Assembly (NCBI GenBank): GCA_021735445.1
Contig: JAIPHA010000007.1
Span: forward strand, 1 to 55,350
Reading direction: 5' to 3'
Origin: Candidatus Omnitrophota bacterium
GTDB taxonomy: Bacteria; Omnitrophota; Gorgyraeia; Duberdicusellales; 4484-171
DNA: 55,350 nucleotides
This document shows, piece by piece, positions 32,244-38,835 of this stretch. How positions within the stretch are numbered: position 1 is the stretch's first letter; each line of letters starts with the position of its first letter. The notes under the pieces are model-generated. The model was not told the DNA's origin. It was given only the letters and a program-made list of their open reading frames with translations, and did no database searches. Made by a program: the position numbers and the translations under genes.

Positions 32244-34199
32244 ATGAAAAGTTATAAATTAAAACCTTATCAGAACAAAGTAAGCGTTGACTACCTAAAG
32301 GGCTTAAACCCTCAACAAAAAGAAGTGGTAGAAAAAGGTAACGGCCCTGCTTTGGTCCTGGCCGGAGCCGGAAGCGGTAAAACCAGGGTTTTGATTCACA
32401 GGCTCGCTTACCTTCTCCACCAAGGAATAAATCCAAAAAATATACTTCTTGCAACCTTTACTAACCGGGCTGCCGCCGAAATGACCCATCGGGCCGAAAC
32501 GCTTATAAATTCGAGCCTAAAAGGGCTTTGGTCAGGTACTTTTCACCATATCGGGAATCTGATTCTGCGCAAAGAAGCTAAAACCTTAGGCTATTCTTCT
32601 AATTTTTCAATTACCGACTCAGAAGACGCTAAAAGCTTAATTGATGACTGTATCCAAAATTTAGGTTATAACAAAAGGGAGAAAATGTTTCCCAAAAAAA
32701 GAGTTATCTATAATATTTACAGCTTATCGGAAAATTCCCAAACTGACCCTGATAAAATTATTGCGGATTTTTACCCTCACCTGGAGGAATACGCCCACCC
32801 TATAAAAAAAATCATCTCTTATTATCAGGATAAAAAAAAGCAAGCTAACCTTATGGACTTTTCTGACCTGTTAAGCAAATGGCTCCAGGTTTTACAAAAT
32901 CCGGAATTAGCCGAAAAATACTCGCAAATATTCCATTATATTATGGTTGATGAATATCAGGATACTAACAAAATTCAATTTGAGATTTTGAAAAAACTTT
33001 CTGCTCACCACAACAATATCCTGGTTGTAGGAGACGACGCCCAATCTATCTACTCGTTTCGAGCAGCGCAAATTAGCAACCTTCTGGATTTCCCGAAAAT
33101 ATTTAAAACCGATAAAATTTTCAAGCTAGAGACCAACTACCGCTCCAGCCCCCAAATCCTTAACTTAGCAAACCAAATAATACAACACAATGTTTATCAA
33201 TATCCGAAAAAATTAAAAGCTGTAAGAAAAGAATCCGAAACTCCCTGTTTAGTTAGCGCCAAAGATATTTACCAACAAGCAAAATTTGTTGGCCAGCATA
33301 TTCTCAAACTAAATGAAGAAGGCGTGCCCCTTTCTGAAATTGCAGTACTCTTTCGTTCCCGCTTTCAAGCTCTGGAACTGGAAATGGAAATGACAAAACG
33401 CAATATTCCTTATATCGTAAGAGGGGGCCTGCGTTTTTTTGAACAAGCCCATATCAAGGACACCCTTTCCTTTTTAAAGATTATAGTCAACCCTTATGAC
33501 GAAATATCTTTTAAACGAGCTCTTTCTCTCTACCGGGGAATCGGCAAAAATTATGCTTACCGAATCTGGAAAAGCTTGATAATAGAAAAAAATTCTCTAT
33601 ATCAAACTTTAGAAAAAATACCCAAAAGGCAAAAGGGAGGTTTTAAAGAATTCAGCAAATTATTTGAAAAATTAAAAAAACTTACCATCCCTGAAGACGC
33701 TTTAGGCGAAATTCTTAATATGTATAAAGAATACTGCCACTTGAGTTTCGATAACGCCGCAGAAAGGCTCATGGATTTAGATGAGATGGTGAAAATGTCA
33801 GGCAACTATTCTACTATTAAAAAATTCCTCCATGATATCGGCTCATACGAAGAATTTAAAGGAGAGAAGCGTCGAACTGAAGAAAAAAAAGAAGAAGAAT
33901 CCATAACTCTTACCACTATCCACCAGGCTAAAGGGCTTGAATGGGAAGCGGTGTTTATTATCGGCTTCTGCGAATATGATTTCCCTCACGCAAAAGCGCT
34001 TAATTCACAAAAATCTCTCGAAGAAGAAAGAAGGTTATTTTATGTAGCAGCAACCCGGACTAAATCTTTTCTTTATATAACTTACCCGCAAACTAAATTT
34101 AGTTATAAAAACGGAGTTATTATTACACAGCCTTCAATGTTTTCCCGTGAACTACCTCCTTATACCTATGAAGAAATAACCCTCGAAGAAGAGATATAA
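32244..34199 (+). CDS. UvrD/PcrA/Rep-family superfamily 1 DNA helicase
   Basis: This 651-aa ATP-dependent 3'-5' DNA helicase has Walker A LAGAGSGKTRVLIHRLAYLL (about 34-53), motif Ia TFTNRAAAEM, motif II VDEYQDTNKIQ, motif III GDDAQSIYSFRAA, motif IV ETNYRSS, motif V TIHQAKGLEWEAVF and motif VI ATRTK. It starts with a short Lys-rich extension and ends without the long PcrA C-terminal tail. The ATG at 32244 has no Shine-Dalgarno; it is inside an ATATG that ends a structured tandem repeat. The 3' end overlaps the convergent anti-sigma gene by 34 bp. A role in repair or replication restart is inferred. Confidence 0.92.
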   Translation: MKSYKLKPYQNKVSVDYLKGLNPQQKEVVEKGNGPALVLAGAGSGKTRVLIHRLAYLLHQGINPKNILLATFTNRAAAEMTHRAETLINSSLKGLWSGTFHHIGNLILRKEAKTLGYSSNFSITDSEDAKSLIDDCIQNLGYNKREKMFPKKRVIYNIYSLSENSQTDPDKIIADFYPHLEEYAHPIKKIISYYQDKKKQANLMDFSDLLSKWLQVLQNPELAEKYSQIFHYIMVDEYQDTNKIQFEILKKLSAHHNNILVVGDDAQSIYSFRAAQISNLLDFPKIFKTDKIFKLETNYRSSPQILNLANQIIQHNVYQYPKKLKAVRKESETPCLVSAKDIYQQAKFVGQHILKLNEEGVPLSEIAVLFRSRFQALELEMEMTKRNIPYIVRGGLRFFEQAHIKDTLSFLKIIVNPYDEISFKRALSLYRGIGKNYAYRIWKSLIIEKNSLYQTLEKIPKRQKGGFKEFSKLFEKLKKLTIPEDALGEILNMYKEYCHLSFDNAAERLMDLDEMVKMSGNYSTIKKFLHDIGSYEEFKGEKRRTEEKKEEESITLTTIHQAKGLEWEAVFIIGFCEYDFPHAKALNSQKSLEEERRLFYVAATRTKSFLYITYPQTKFSYKNGVIITQPSMFSRELPPYTYEEITLEEEI

Positions 34200-34672
34200 G
34201 ACTGGCTGCTTAAGCTATAACTGTCCAATAATATATCGAATTCATCATCGGCCACCAAATCAACCCCTACTGCAAATAGATCATCTGAAAAATTATTATT
34301 TTGATTGCCGTAAAAATAAACAGCAAACACAAACAAAAATAAGCTAACTGCAACCAAAGCGGTTTTTGGTTTTAAAAAAAACAGGCCTAACCCTCTTACA
34401 AGGTTAGAAAAATAATCTTTAAGCCAAAATAACTTTGCCTTCCCCTTATCTTGATAAGCCTTTTCTTTTACTTTGCCAATAATTTGGTTAAGTTGGCCTT
34501 TTTCTAAATCAACCGGTTTAAAATTTAATTGAGATAACTGTTCTTTTAATTGGTTTAATTCTTTTTGGCATCTCGGGCAAATCCGGAGATGAGCTTCTTG
34601 AGCAGCTGTTTTTTTACTCTCCGGCTCACCATAATAGAATAAAATTAGCTCTTCTTTGCTTAAATGTTTCAT
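34166..34672 (-). CDS. Putative anti-sigma factor with zinc-finger (zf-HC2-like) domain
   Basis: The 168-aa protein has an N-terminal HLSKEELILFYYGE segment and HLRICPRC (H-x3-C-x2-C, about residues 27-34), typical of zinc-binding anti-sigma domains. One transmembrane helix (about 104-121) and a short Ser-rich periplasmic tail follow. It lies 1 bp after the ECF sigma gene, the classic sigma/anti-sigma pair. It would hold the sigma factor at the membrane until a signal. Its last 34 bp overlap the convergent helicase gene. Confidence 0.8.
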   Translation of the reverse strand: MKHLSKEELILFYYGEPESKKTAAQEAHLRICPRCQKELNQLKEQLSQLNFKPVDLEKGQLNQIIGKVKEKAYQDKGKAKLFWLKDYFSNLVRGLGLFFLKPKTALVAVSLFLFVFAVYFYGNQNNNFSDDLFAVGVDLVADDEFDILLDSYSLSSQSYISSSRVISS

Positions 34673-34673
34673 C

Positions 34674-35222
34674 TTATCCTCCTGATTTTACCTTCTTTTT
34701 TAACTTATCGACTGCCCGGAAAAAATGAGTTTTAGCCGTACTTTGAGAACAACCGATTACTTTACTAATTTCTTTAAAAGACAGTTTTTGAAAATGCTTT
34801 AAAATAAAAATATTTTTCTGTTTAGGAGAAAGCTCTTTTAATTTTTCTCTGACTAATCTATTTTTACCATCAAAATCAGGGCTATTTCGATTTGCTTCCA
34901 AGCTGCCGGCCTCTTTATATTTTTCTGCAATTTTTGCTTTCCTTTTCTTCTTGCGAATCAAATCAATTGAGGCGTTAACAGTTATCCGGTAAACCCAACT
35001 AGAAAATTTCGCTTGTTTTTTAAAACCCTTTAATTTTTTATATATCTTTAAAAGAACTACCTGTAAAACATCTTTTGCGTCTTCTTGGCTTAAGCTGTTT
35101 AGGCAAGCAATATTTAAAACATCGCGATGGATAATAGAGGCAATTTTGTCAAAGGCAGATTCCTCCCCCTGACAAAAAGCCTCTATCAACCTATCTAAGT
35201 CTTTGCTAAAACTATCAATCAT
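34674..35222 (-). CDS. ECF-type RNA polymerase sigma factor
   Basis: The 182-aa protein has region 2 (about 15-85: DVLQVVLLKIYKKL and FSSWVYRITVNASIDLIRKKKRK) and region 4 (about 125-175: LKELSPKQKNIFILKHFQKLSFKEISKVIGCSQSTAKTHFFRAVDKLKK), with regions 1 and 3 absent. This is typical of group 4 sigma factors. It is followed by a zinc-finger anti-sigma gene and preceded by an exported helical protein gene, which is likely a regulon member or co-sensor. Confidence 0.9.
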   Translation of the reverse strand: MIDSFSKDLDRLIEAFCQGEESAFDKIASIIHRDVLNIACLNSLSQEDAKDVLQVVLLKIYKKLKGFKKQAKFSSWVYRITVNASIDLIRKKKRKAKIAEKYKEAGSLEANRNSPDFDGKNRLVREKLKELSPKQKNIFILKHFQKLSFKEISKVIGCSQSTAKTHFFRAVDKLKKKVKSGG

Positions 35223-35260
35223 ACCTAGATTTTACCTTTGTTTCTAAGAAAGAGCAACTT

Positions 35261-35980
35261 TTACTCTAAAGATTCGCCAGAATGGCTGTAACCTTCCTCT
35301 GCTTTATCAACTATATAGTCATAAAGCTGAGGGTCCTTTTCTTTAAGCCACTCCATCTTTTTTCCTAAATACTCCGGATTCATCCTTTGGAACTGTTGGA
35401 ACTTTTGAGGGTGATGTTTCTTTTGATTTTTCATCCTGGCCCTTACTTTATCTTTTGCTTCTTCGATAATTTGCTCAAATTGTTCAGGGTTATCCGCCTT
35501 TATCTCTTTTAATTGCTCTTCTCTTTTCTTAACGGCTTTATCTAAAGCTTCCTGGTACTTGTTGCGCAAAGCTACTATCTTCTTTTTTTGCTCATCAGTT
35601 AGAGTCTCAAACAACACCATTTTCCCTATTTTCCCTCTAACCGAACTTCCTTTTCTTTCTCTAACTCTCTCTAGCACTCTTTCTTTAGCCTCAGCCATTA
35701 TCTCTTGAAACTCTTCGGGGTTTTCTTCTCTTATCTCGGCAAGCTCTGCTTTTCTTGCTTCTAATGCTTCCTTTGCGGCGGCTCTAAATTCTTCCCGATC
35801 CTCCTTTTTCAACTCAATCAACTCTTCCTTTACCTCTTGATCCAAGGTCTCAAATAAAAGGCCCAGCCTTTTTCTTTGATCCGGACCGCGGCCCCGCTCT
35901 TGAGAATAAGCTGGTTGATAAGCGATAAGAGTTATCCCTAAAACCAAGAAACTTAAAATGAGAAACTTTACTTTGTTCAT
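35261..35980 (-). CDS. Exported, highly charged helical protein (Spy/CpxP-like character)
   Basis: The 239-aa protein has a signal peptide (about 1-26, ending PAYSQ) and a body of Glu/Lys/Arg-rich helices. Two related stretches, (E)LxEIREENPEEFQEIMAEAKERV (about 75-98) and QLKEIKADNPEQFEQIIEEAKDKV (about 162-185), show internal duplication, and FETLTDEQKKKIVALRNKYQ resembles the LTxxQ pattern of Spy/CpxP-type periplasmic chaperones and zinc/metal stress sensors. AAGGAGG lies 7 nt before ATG. It is the gene upstream of the ECF sigma/anti-sigma pair and probably belongs to that envelope-stress unit. Identification as Spy-like is tentative. Confidence 0.65.
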   Translation of the reverse strand: MNKVKFLILSFLVLGITLIAYQPAYSQERGRGPDQRKRLGLLFETLDQEVKEELIELKKEDREEFRAAAKEALEARKAELAEIREENPEEFQEIMAEAKERVLERVRERKGSSVRGKIGKMVLFETLTDEQKKKIVALRNKYQEALDKAVKKREEQLKEIKADNPEQFEQIIEEAKDKVRARMKNQKKHHPQKFQQFQRMNPEYLGKKMEWLKEKDPQLYDYIVDKAEEGYSHSGESLE

Positions 35981-36049
35981 CTTCTACCTCCTTTTTTTTG
36001 CTTCTCACTAGATAAGACGTAAGGCTTTAACAAAAAGTCTACACCCCTT

Positions 36050-36072
36050 TATCACACCGCGTAGGTGTGATA
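36050..36072. promoter_or_regulatory. Perfect 9-bp inverted repeat between divergent genes (operator candidate)
   Basis: TATCACACC (36050-36058), 5-bp spacer GCGTA, GGTGTGATA (36064-36072). It lies 70 bp from the exported helical gene and 66 bp from pncC, in the divergent spacer. No T-run follows on either strand, so an operator rather than a terminator is favoured. Confidence 0.55.
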
Positions 36073-36122
36073 GAATAAGCTGTAAAAAAGTCAGATAAAA
36101 TCATAGGTTATTTTTATCTTTT

Positions 36123-36131
36123 TGTTATAAT
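36123..36131 (+). promoter_or_regulatory. Extended -10 promoter of pncC, predicting a leaderless mRNA
   Basis: TGTTATAAT (36123-36131) is a full extended -10 box. Only 6 bp (ATTATT) separate it from the ATG at 36138, so transcription should begin at or next to the start codon. No convincing -35 and no Shine-Dalgarno are present. Confidence 0.6.
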
Positions 36132-36137
36132 ATTATT

Positions 36138-36605
36138 ATGCCGGCCACAAAAGTATTTAAAATCTTAAAAAATAAAAAATTAACCGTAGCCGCTGTCGAA
36201 TCGATGACTGCCGGTTACCTCTCTTACCTTTTAACCAAAACTCCGGGCAGCTCTAATACATTTAAAGGCTCTTTTGTGGTTTATTCATTAGATAGTAAAA
36301 ATAGGTTATTTAAACTACCTAAAGAATTACTTAAAAAAACCCAGGGAGTTTCTAAGGAAATAGCAGCTTTTTTAGCCGAAAAAATAAGAAAAAAGCTCAA
36401 AAGTAATATTGGAATATCTATAGTCGGCTTTGCCGGCGCCGGCGCGAAAAAAGGGAAAAAGGCAGGAACCGCTTTTATTGCAATTTCTAACAAAAAAGAA
36501 ATTTTTGTAACCAGCGCAATCATCGACGGTACCAGAGATAACGTGCGGAAAAAAGCTGCTAAATTTGCAACCGAATTCCTCTACCAACACCTTAAAGCTT
36601 TGTAG
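36138..36605 (+). CDS. pncC: Nicotinamide-nucleotide amidase (CinA C-terminal domain)
   Basis: The enzyme hydrolyses NMN to nicotinate mononucleotide and ammonia in the pyridine nucleotide cycle. The 155-aa protein is the stand-alone CinA-C domain: VESMTAGYLS in place of the usual AESCTGG (the catalytic Ser is kept), VVYSLDSKNRLF with the conserved Tyr and Lys, and GFAGAG for the family's GIAGPGG-type loop. These substitutions are unusual but the residues known for catalysis remain. Promoter overlap with the start codon suggests leaderless translation. thpR follows 52 bp downstream. Confidence 0.85.
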   Translation: MPATKVFKILKNKKLTVAAVESMTAGYLSYLLTKTPGSSNTFKGSFVVYSLDSKNRLFKLPKELLKKTQGVSKEIAAFLAEKIRKKLKSNIGISIVGFAGAGAKKGKKAGTAFIAISNKKEIFVTSAIIDGTRDNVRKKAAKFATEFLYQHLKAL

Positions 36606-36620
36606 CTGCTAATGCCGACA

Positions 36621-36655
36621 AACGTAGAACGTTGAACATCGAACGTCGAACGAAA
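36621..36655. repeat. Heptanucleotide array, AACGTCG type, between pncC and thpR
   Basis: AACGTAG, AACGTTG, AACATCG, AACGTCG and AACGAAA are in 7-bp phase and end 2 bp before the thpR ATG. Confidence 0.75.
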
Positions 36656-36657
36656 CT

Positions 36658-37206
36658 ATGCGAGCATTTATTGGATTAGATTTAACCAATCAAACCAAAG
36701 CAAAAATAAAAGAAGTCACCGACAAACTAGAAAGCCTACCAATTAAAGCTAAATGGGTAAATAACAAAAACCTGCACATTACCTTAAAGTTTTTAGGAAA
36801 TATCAACCAAGAACAACTAGATACAGTAAAAAAAATTATTGCCGGTATTAGCGGCCGATATAACCCTTTTGAACTTCATCTGAAAAGTTTTGGTTTTTTC
36901 CCTAACTCCCGTAAACCAAGAATATTTTTTATCAGCTTTTGCCCTGGAAAAAGATTAGAGGCCTTATCAGAAAGTTTGGGAAAAAGATTGAACCAGGTAG
37001 GCTTTAAAGAAGATAAAAAGTTTAGGCCCCATATAACCTTAGCCAGGATTAAAAGCTTAAAAAATATAAAACAATTAAGCGAAAAAATTAATCAATTAAA
37101 AGCTGAAAGTAAATTTAAAATAAATAAGATATCTCTTTTTAAAAGCACCTTAACTCAAAAAGGGCCAATCTATCAAGAAATATTTAAAGCTAACCTCAAA
37201 AATTGA
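36658..37206 (+). CDS. thpR: RNA 2',3'-cyclic phosphodiesterase (ThpR/LigT)
   Basis: The 182-aa 2H-phosphoesterase has two HxT motifs: NLHITLKFLGN (about 41-51) and FRPHITLARI (about 122-131), symmetrically placed as in LigT/ThpR. It opens MRAFIGLDL, typical of the family. It acts on 2',3'-cyclic phosphate ends in RNA metabolism. The ATG has no Shine-Dalgarno and follows a heptanucleotide array. Its 3' end overlaps the convergent pgpA by 34 bp. Confidence 0.9.
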   Translation: MRAFIGLDLTNQTKAKIKEVTDKLESLPIKAKWVNNKNLHITLKFLGNINQEQLDTVKKIIAGISGRYNPFELHLKSFGFFPNSRKPRIFFISFCPGKRLEALSESLGKRLNQVGFKEDKKFRPHITLARIKSLKNIKQLSEKINQLKAESKFKINKISLFKSTLTQKGPIYQEIFKANLKN

Positions 37207-37631
37207 AGAACTAAATTGGCATAGACTCCCGCTATCAAATCATCGCCTACAATTCCCAAAGAACCTTTCTTTTTTTCTAATTTGTTAGCTGGAAAGACCT
37301 TTATGATATCAAAAAGACGGAAAAGGAAAAACCCAACCACAAGAAAAGAAAAAATCTTGGGGACAAACAAAAAAGTGACTAAAATCCCGGCTAATTCATC
37401 GATTACTATCTGTTTTGAATCTTTTTGGCCCAATAACTTCTCAGCCTTACCGGCGACCAGGAAAGCCAAAAAACAAGAAAAAAGAGTTATTAAAAAAAAT
37501 AATGCCTGGTTTCCCGCCAACCAAACAAATAGCAGGCCAAACAAGGAGCCAGCGGTCCCCGGGCAACCGGGAATAAACCCAATCCCAAATAAGGAAGCCA
37601 ACCCTATAATAATTTTGTCTTTCAAATTCAT
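37173..37631 (-). CDS. pgpA: Phosphatidylglycerophosphatase A
   Basis: The enzyme dephosphorylates phosphatidylglycerol phosphate. The 152-aa protein has GLASLFGIGFIPGCPGTAGS, the conserved VIDELAGI (Asp-Glu), FRLFDIIKVFP and GIVGDDLIAG near the C-terminus, and four membrane segments. The start is ATG at 37631; the in-frame TTG upstream lies in a heptanucleotide array. It is located next to pgsA, the preceding pathway step, with the array between them. Its 3' end overlaps convergent thpR by 34 bp. Confidence 0.9.
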   Translation of the reverse strand: MNLKDKIIIGLASLFGIGFIPGCPGTAGSLFGLLFVWLAGNQALFFLITLFSCFLAFLVAGKAEKLLGQKDSKQIVIDELAGILVTFLFVPKIFSFLVVGFFLFRLFDIIKVFPANKLEKKKGSLGIVGDDLIAGVYANLVLQFLRLALNIS

Positions 37632-37639
37632 CCCCAAAT

Positions 37640-37738
37640 ACAAGTTACAAGTTTTAAGTCACAGGTCACAAGTTATATGTTATATGTCATAAGTCACATG
37701 TCACAAGTTAACATGTGACATGTGACTTGTGACTTATG
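37640..37738. repeat. Long heptanucleotide array with a switch of orientation
   Basis: Ten 7-mers of the ACAAGTY type (ACAAGTT, ACAAGTT, TTAAGTC, ACAGGTC, ACAAGTT, ATATGTT, ATATGTC, ATAAGTC, ACATGTC, ACAAGTT) occupy 37640-37709. After one extra base, four more follow in the opposite orientation (ACATGTG, ACATGTG, ACTTGTG, ACTTATG; 37711-37738). The two halves can therefore fold on each other. The array fills the gap between pgsA and pgpA. Confidence 0.85.
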
Positions 37739-37756
37739 GCCTTTAAATCCACGCTA

Positions 37757-38323
37757 TCAAAACGTCTTTATGATTTGCCGGTTAACCCAAAAATAGTAAA
37801 TGCCCGAAAAAAGGGTAATCGCAACGATATACCACATAACAATTGGAATTCCAAAATTATAAAGAAAATCGGTTATCTTTGCTTGAGGAAAGGTTTTAGA
37901 AAGGATTAAAAAAGAAAAAATGATTAATACTCCCGAAATTTGCGAAACAGTTTTATGCTTGCCGAGCCCTTGCGCGGCTAAAACTACTCCCTTACGTAAG
38001 CTGTAAAGGCGCAAGCTGGTTACGATAAATTCACGAAGCAAAATCGCAATCACCATCCAAACACTAATTAAACCAATTTCAACAAAGGCCGAAAAAACAC
38101 CAATTATTAAAATCTTATCGGCGATCGGGTCAAGAATCTTACCTAAATCAGTAGTATGGCCGTGTTTGCGGGCAAAATACCCATCCAGCCAATCGGTAAA
38201 AGAAGCCACTATAAATAGACAAAGCGCTGCTATATGAAATCCGAAAGTATTAAGCAAGATAAAACCTACACAAAAAAAGGCAAGAAATATTCGCAAAAAT
38301 GTGAGTTTATTGGAGATATTCAT
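37757..38323 (-). CDS. pgsA: CDP-diacylglycerol--glycerol-3-phosphate 3-phosphatidyltransferase
   Basis: The enzyme makes phosphatidylglycerol phosphate. The 188-aa protein has the CDP-alcohol phosphotransferase motif in DWLDGYFARKHGHTTDLGKI followed by LDPIADK (DGx2ARx8Gx3Dx3D), and six hydrophobic segments. It opens MNISNKLTFLRI, the family start. The ATG at 38321-38323 is part of ATATG that ends a structured tandem repeat; no Shine-Dalgarno is seen. pgpA follows downstream. Confidence 0.94.
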   Translation of the reverse strand: MNISNKLTFLRIFLAFFCVGFILLNTFGFHIAALCLFIVASFTDWLDGYFARKHGHTTDLGKILDPIADKILIIGVFSAFVEIGLISVWMVIAILLREFIVTSLRLYSLRKGVVLAAQGLGKHKTVSQISGVLIIFSFLILSKTFPQAKITDFLYNFGIPIVMWYIVAITLFSGIYYFWVNRQIIKTF

Positions 38324-38325
38324 AT

Positions 38326-38478
38326 CTTGTAATTGATTATTTATCTATTCTTACAAAACAAAACAGCCATTAAAAAGTTCATCATAATTCGTGAGTCTAA
38401 TACATTATATGGATGTGATAGATTCTCTTAGGTTTAAGCAAGAGAATTATCCGGCTGCGCCGGATATCACATACATAT
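38326..38478 (-). repeat. Structured repeat unit C (GTGATA stem), abutting the pgsA start codon
   Basis: Minus-strand homologue of unit B (32090-32241). Stem arms are 38465-38478 and 38407-38420, enclosing ATCCGGC-TGC-type and ATTCTCT/AGAGAAT hairpins, with a variable loop (TTGCTTAAACCTA). The conserved 3' half ends AATTACAAG and is followed by ATATG (38321-38325), whose last three bases are the pgsA start codon. Confidence 0.85.
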
Positions 38479-38747
38479 CTTGTAATTGATTATTTATCTA
38501 TTTTAACAAAACAAATCTGCCATTATAAAATTCATCACCGCAAGCTCGATGTCATTCTGAGGCGACTGCAAGGAGTCCTGAGCGAAGTCGAAGGGCGAAG
38601 CCGAAGAATCTCAAACCGTTGCGGAGATCCTTCGCCCTGAGCTTGCCCTGAGCGAAGTCGAAGGGGGCTCAGGATGACAAAAAAAATTGAATTCAGAATG
38701 ACACCATAGAAAAATTGTCTGCCTAGCGGCAAAAAGCGTATACATAT
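38479..38747 (-). repeat. Structured repeat unit D (ATACGC stem), interrupted by an insertion
   Basis: Read on the minus strand, the unit starts ATATGTATACGC (38747-38736) with a GCCGCTAGGC hairpin like unit A. The middle is replaced by a 152-bp inverted-repeat insertion (38551-38702), and the conserved 3' half resumes as GATGAATTTTATAATGGC and ends AATTACAAG before the ATATG of unit C. The order D-C here matches A-B at the other locus. Together with unit C and the array at 38801 it fills the 508-bp gap 38324-38831. Confidence 0.75.
38551..38702. mobile_element. 152-bp inverted-repeat insertion of the CTGAGCGAAGTCGAAGG family
   Basis: Ends GTCATTCTGA (38551-38560) and TCAGAATGAC (38693-38702) are perfect 10-bp complements. 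The 18-mer CTGAGCGAAGTCGAAGGG occurs twice inside (38578-38595 and 38648-38665), and a further CTCAGGATGAC (38668-38678) forms a nested end. This motif family is scattered in many bacterial genomes as non-coding palindromic repeats. It sits inside unit D, so it inserted later. Confidence 0.7.
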
Positions 38748-38800
38748 CGTGTTTTTATTTTACCTAAATAAATAAAAAAACTCAAACAATATTTCATATA

Positions 38801-38835
38801 ATACTCGATACTCAATACGCAATACGCAACACTAA
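38801..38835. repeat. Heptanucleotide array, ATACGCA type, at the rimO stop codon
   Basis: ATACTCG, ATACTCA, ATACGCA, ATACGCA and ACACTAA are in 7-bp phase. The last unit includes part of the rimO TAA (38832-38834). Confidence 0.7.

Noticed and set aside
32191-32454. Minus-strand frame over the helicase start
   Set aside because: It crosses the structured repeat and the Walker A coding region of the helicase and has no family resemblance; an antisense shadow.
37640-37738. Possible CRISPR array
   Set aside because: The units are 7 bp, contiguous and degenerate, with no spacers and no cas genes in the window.
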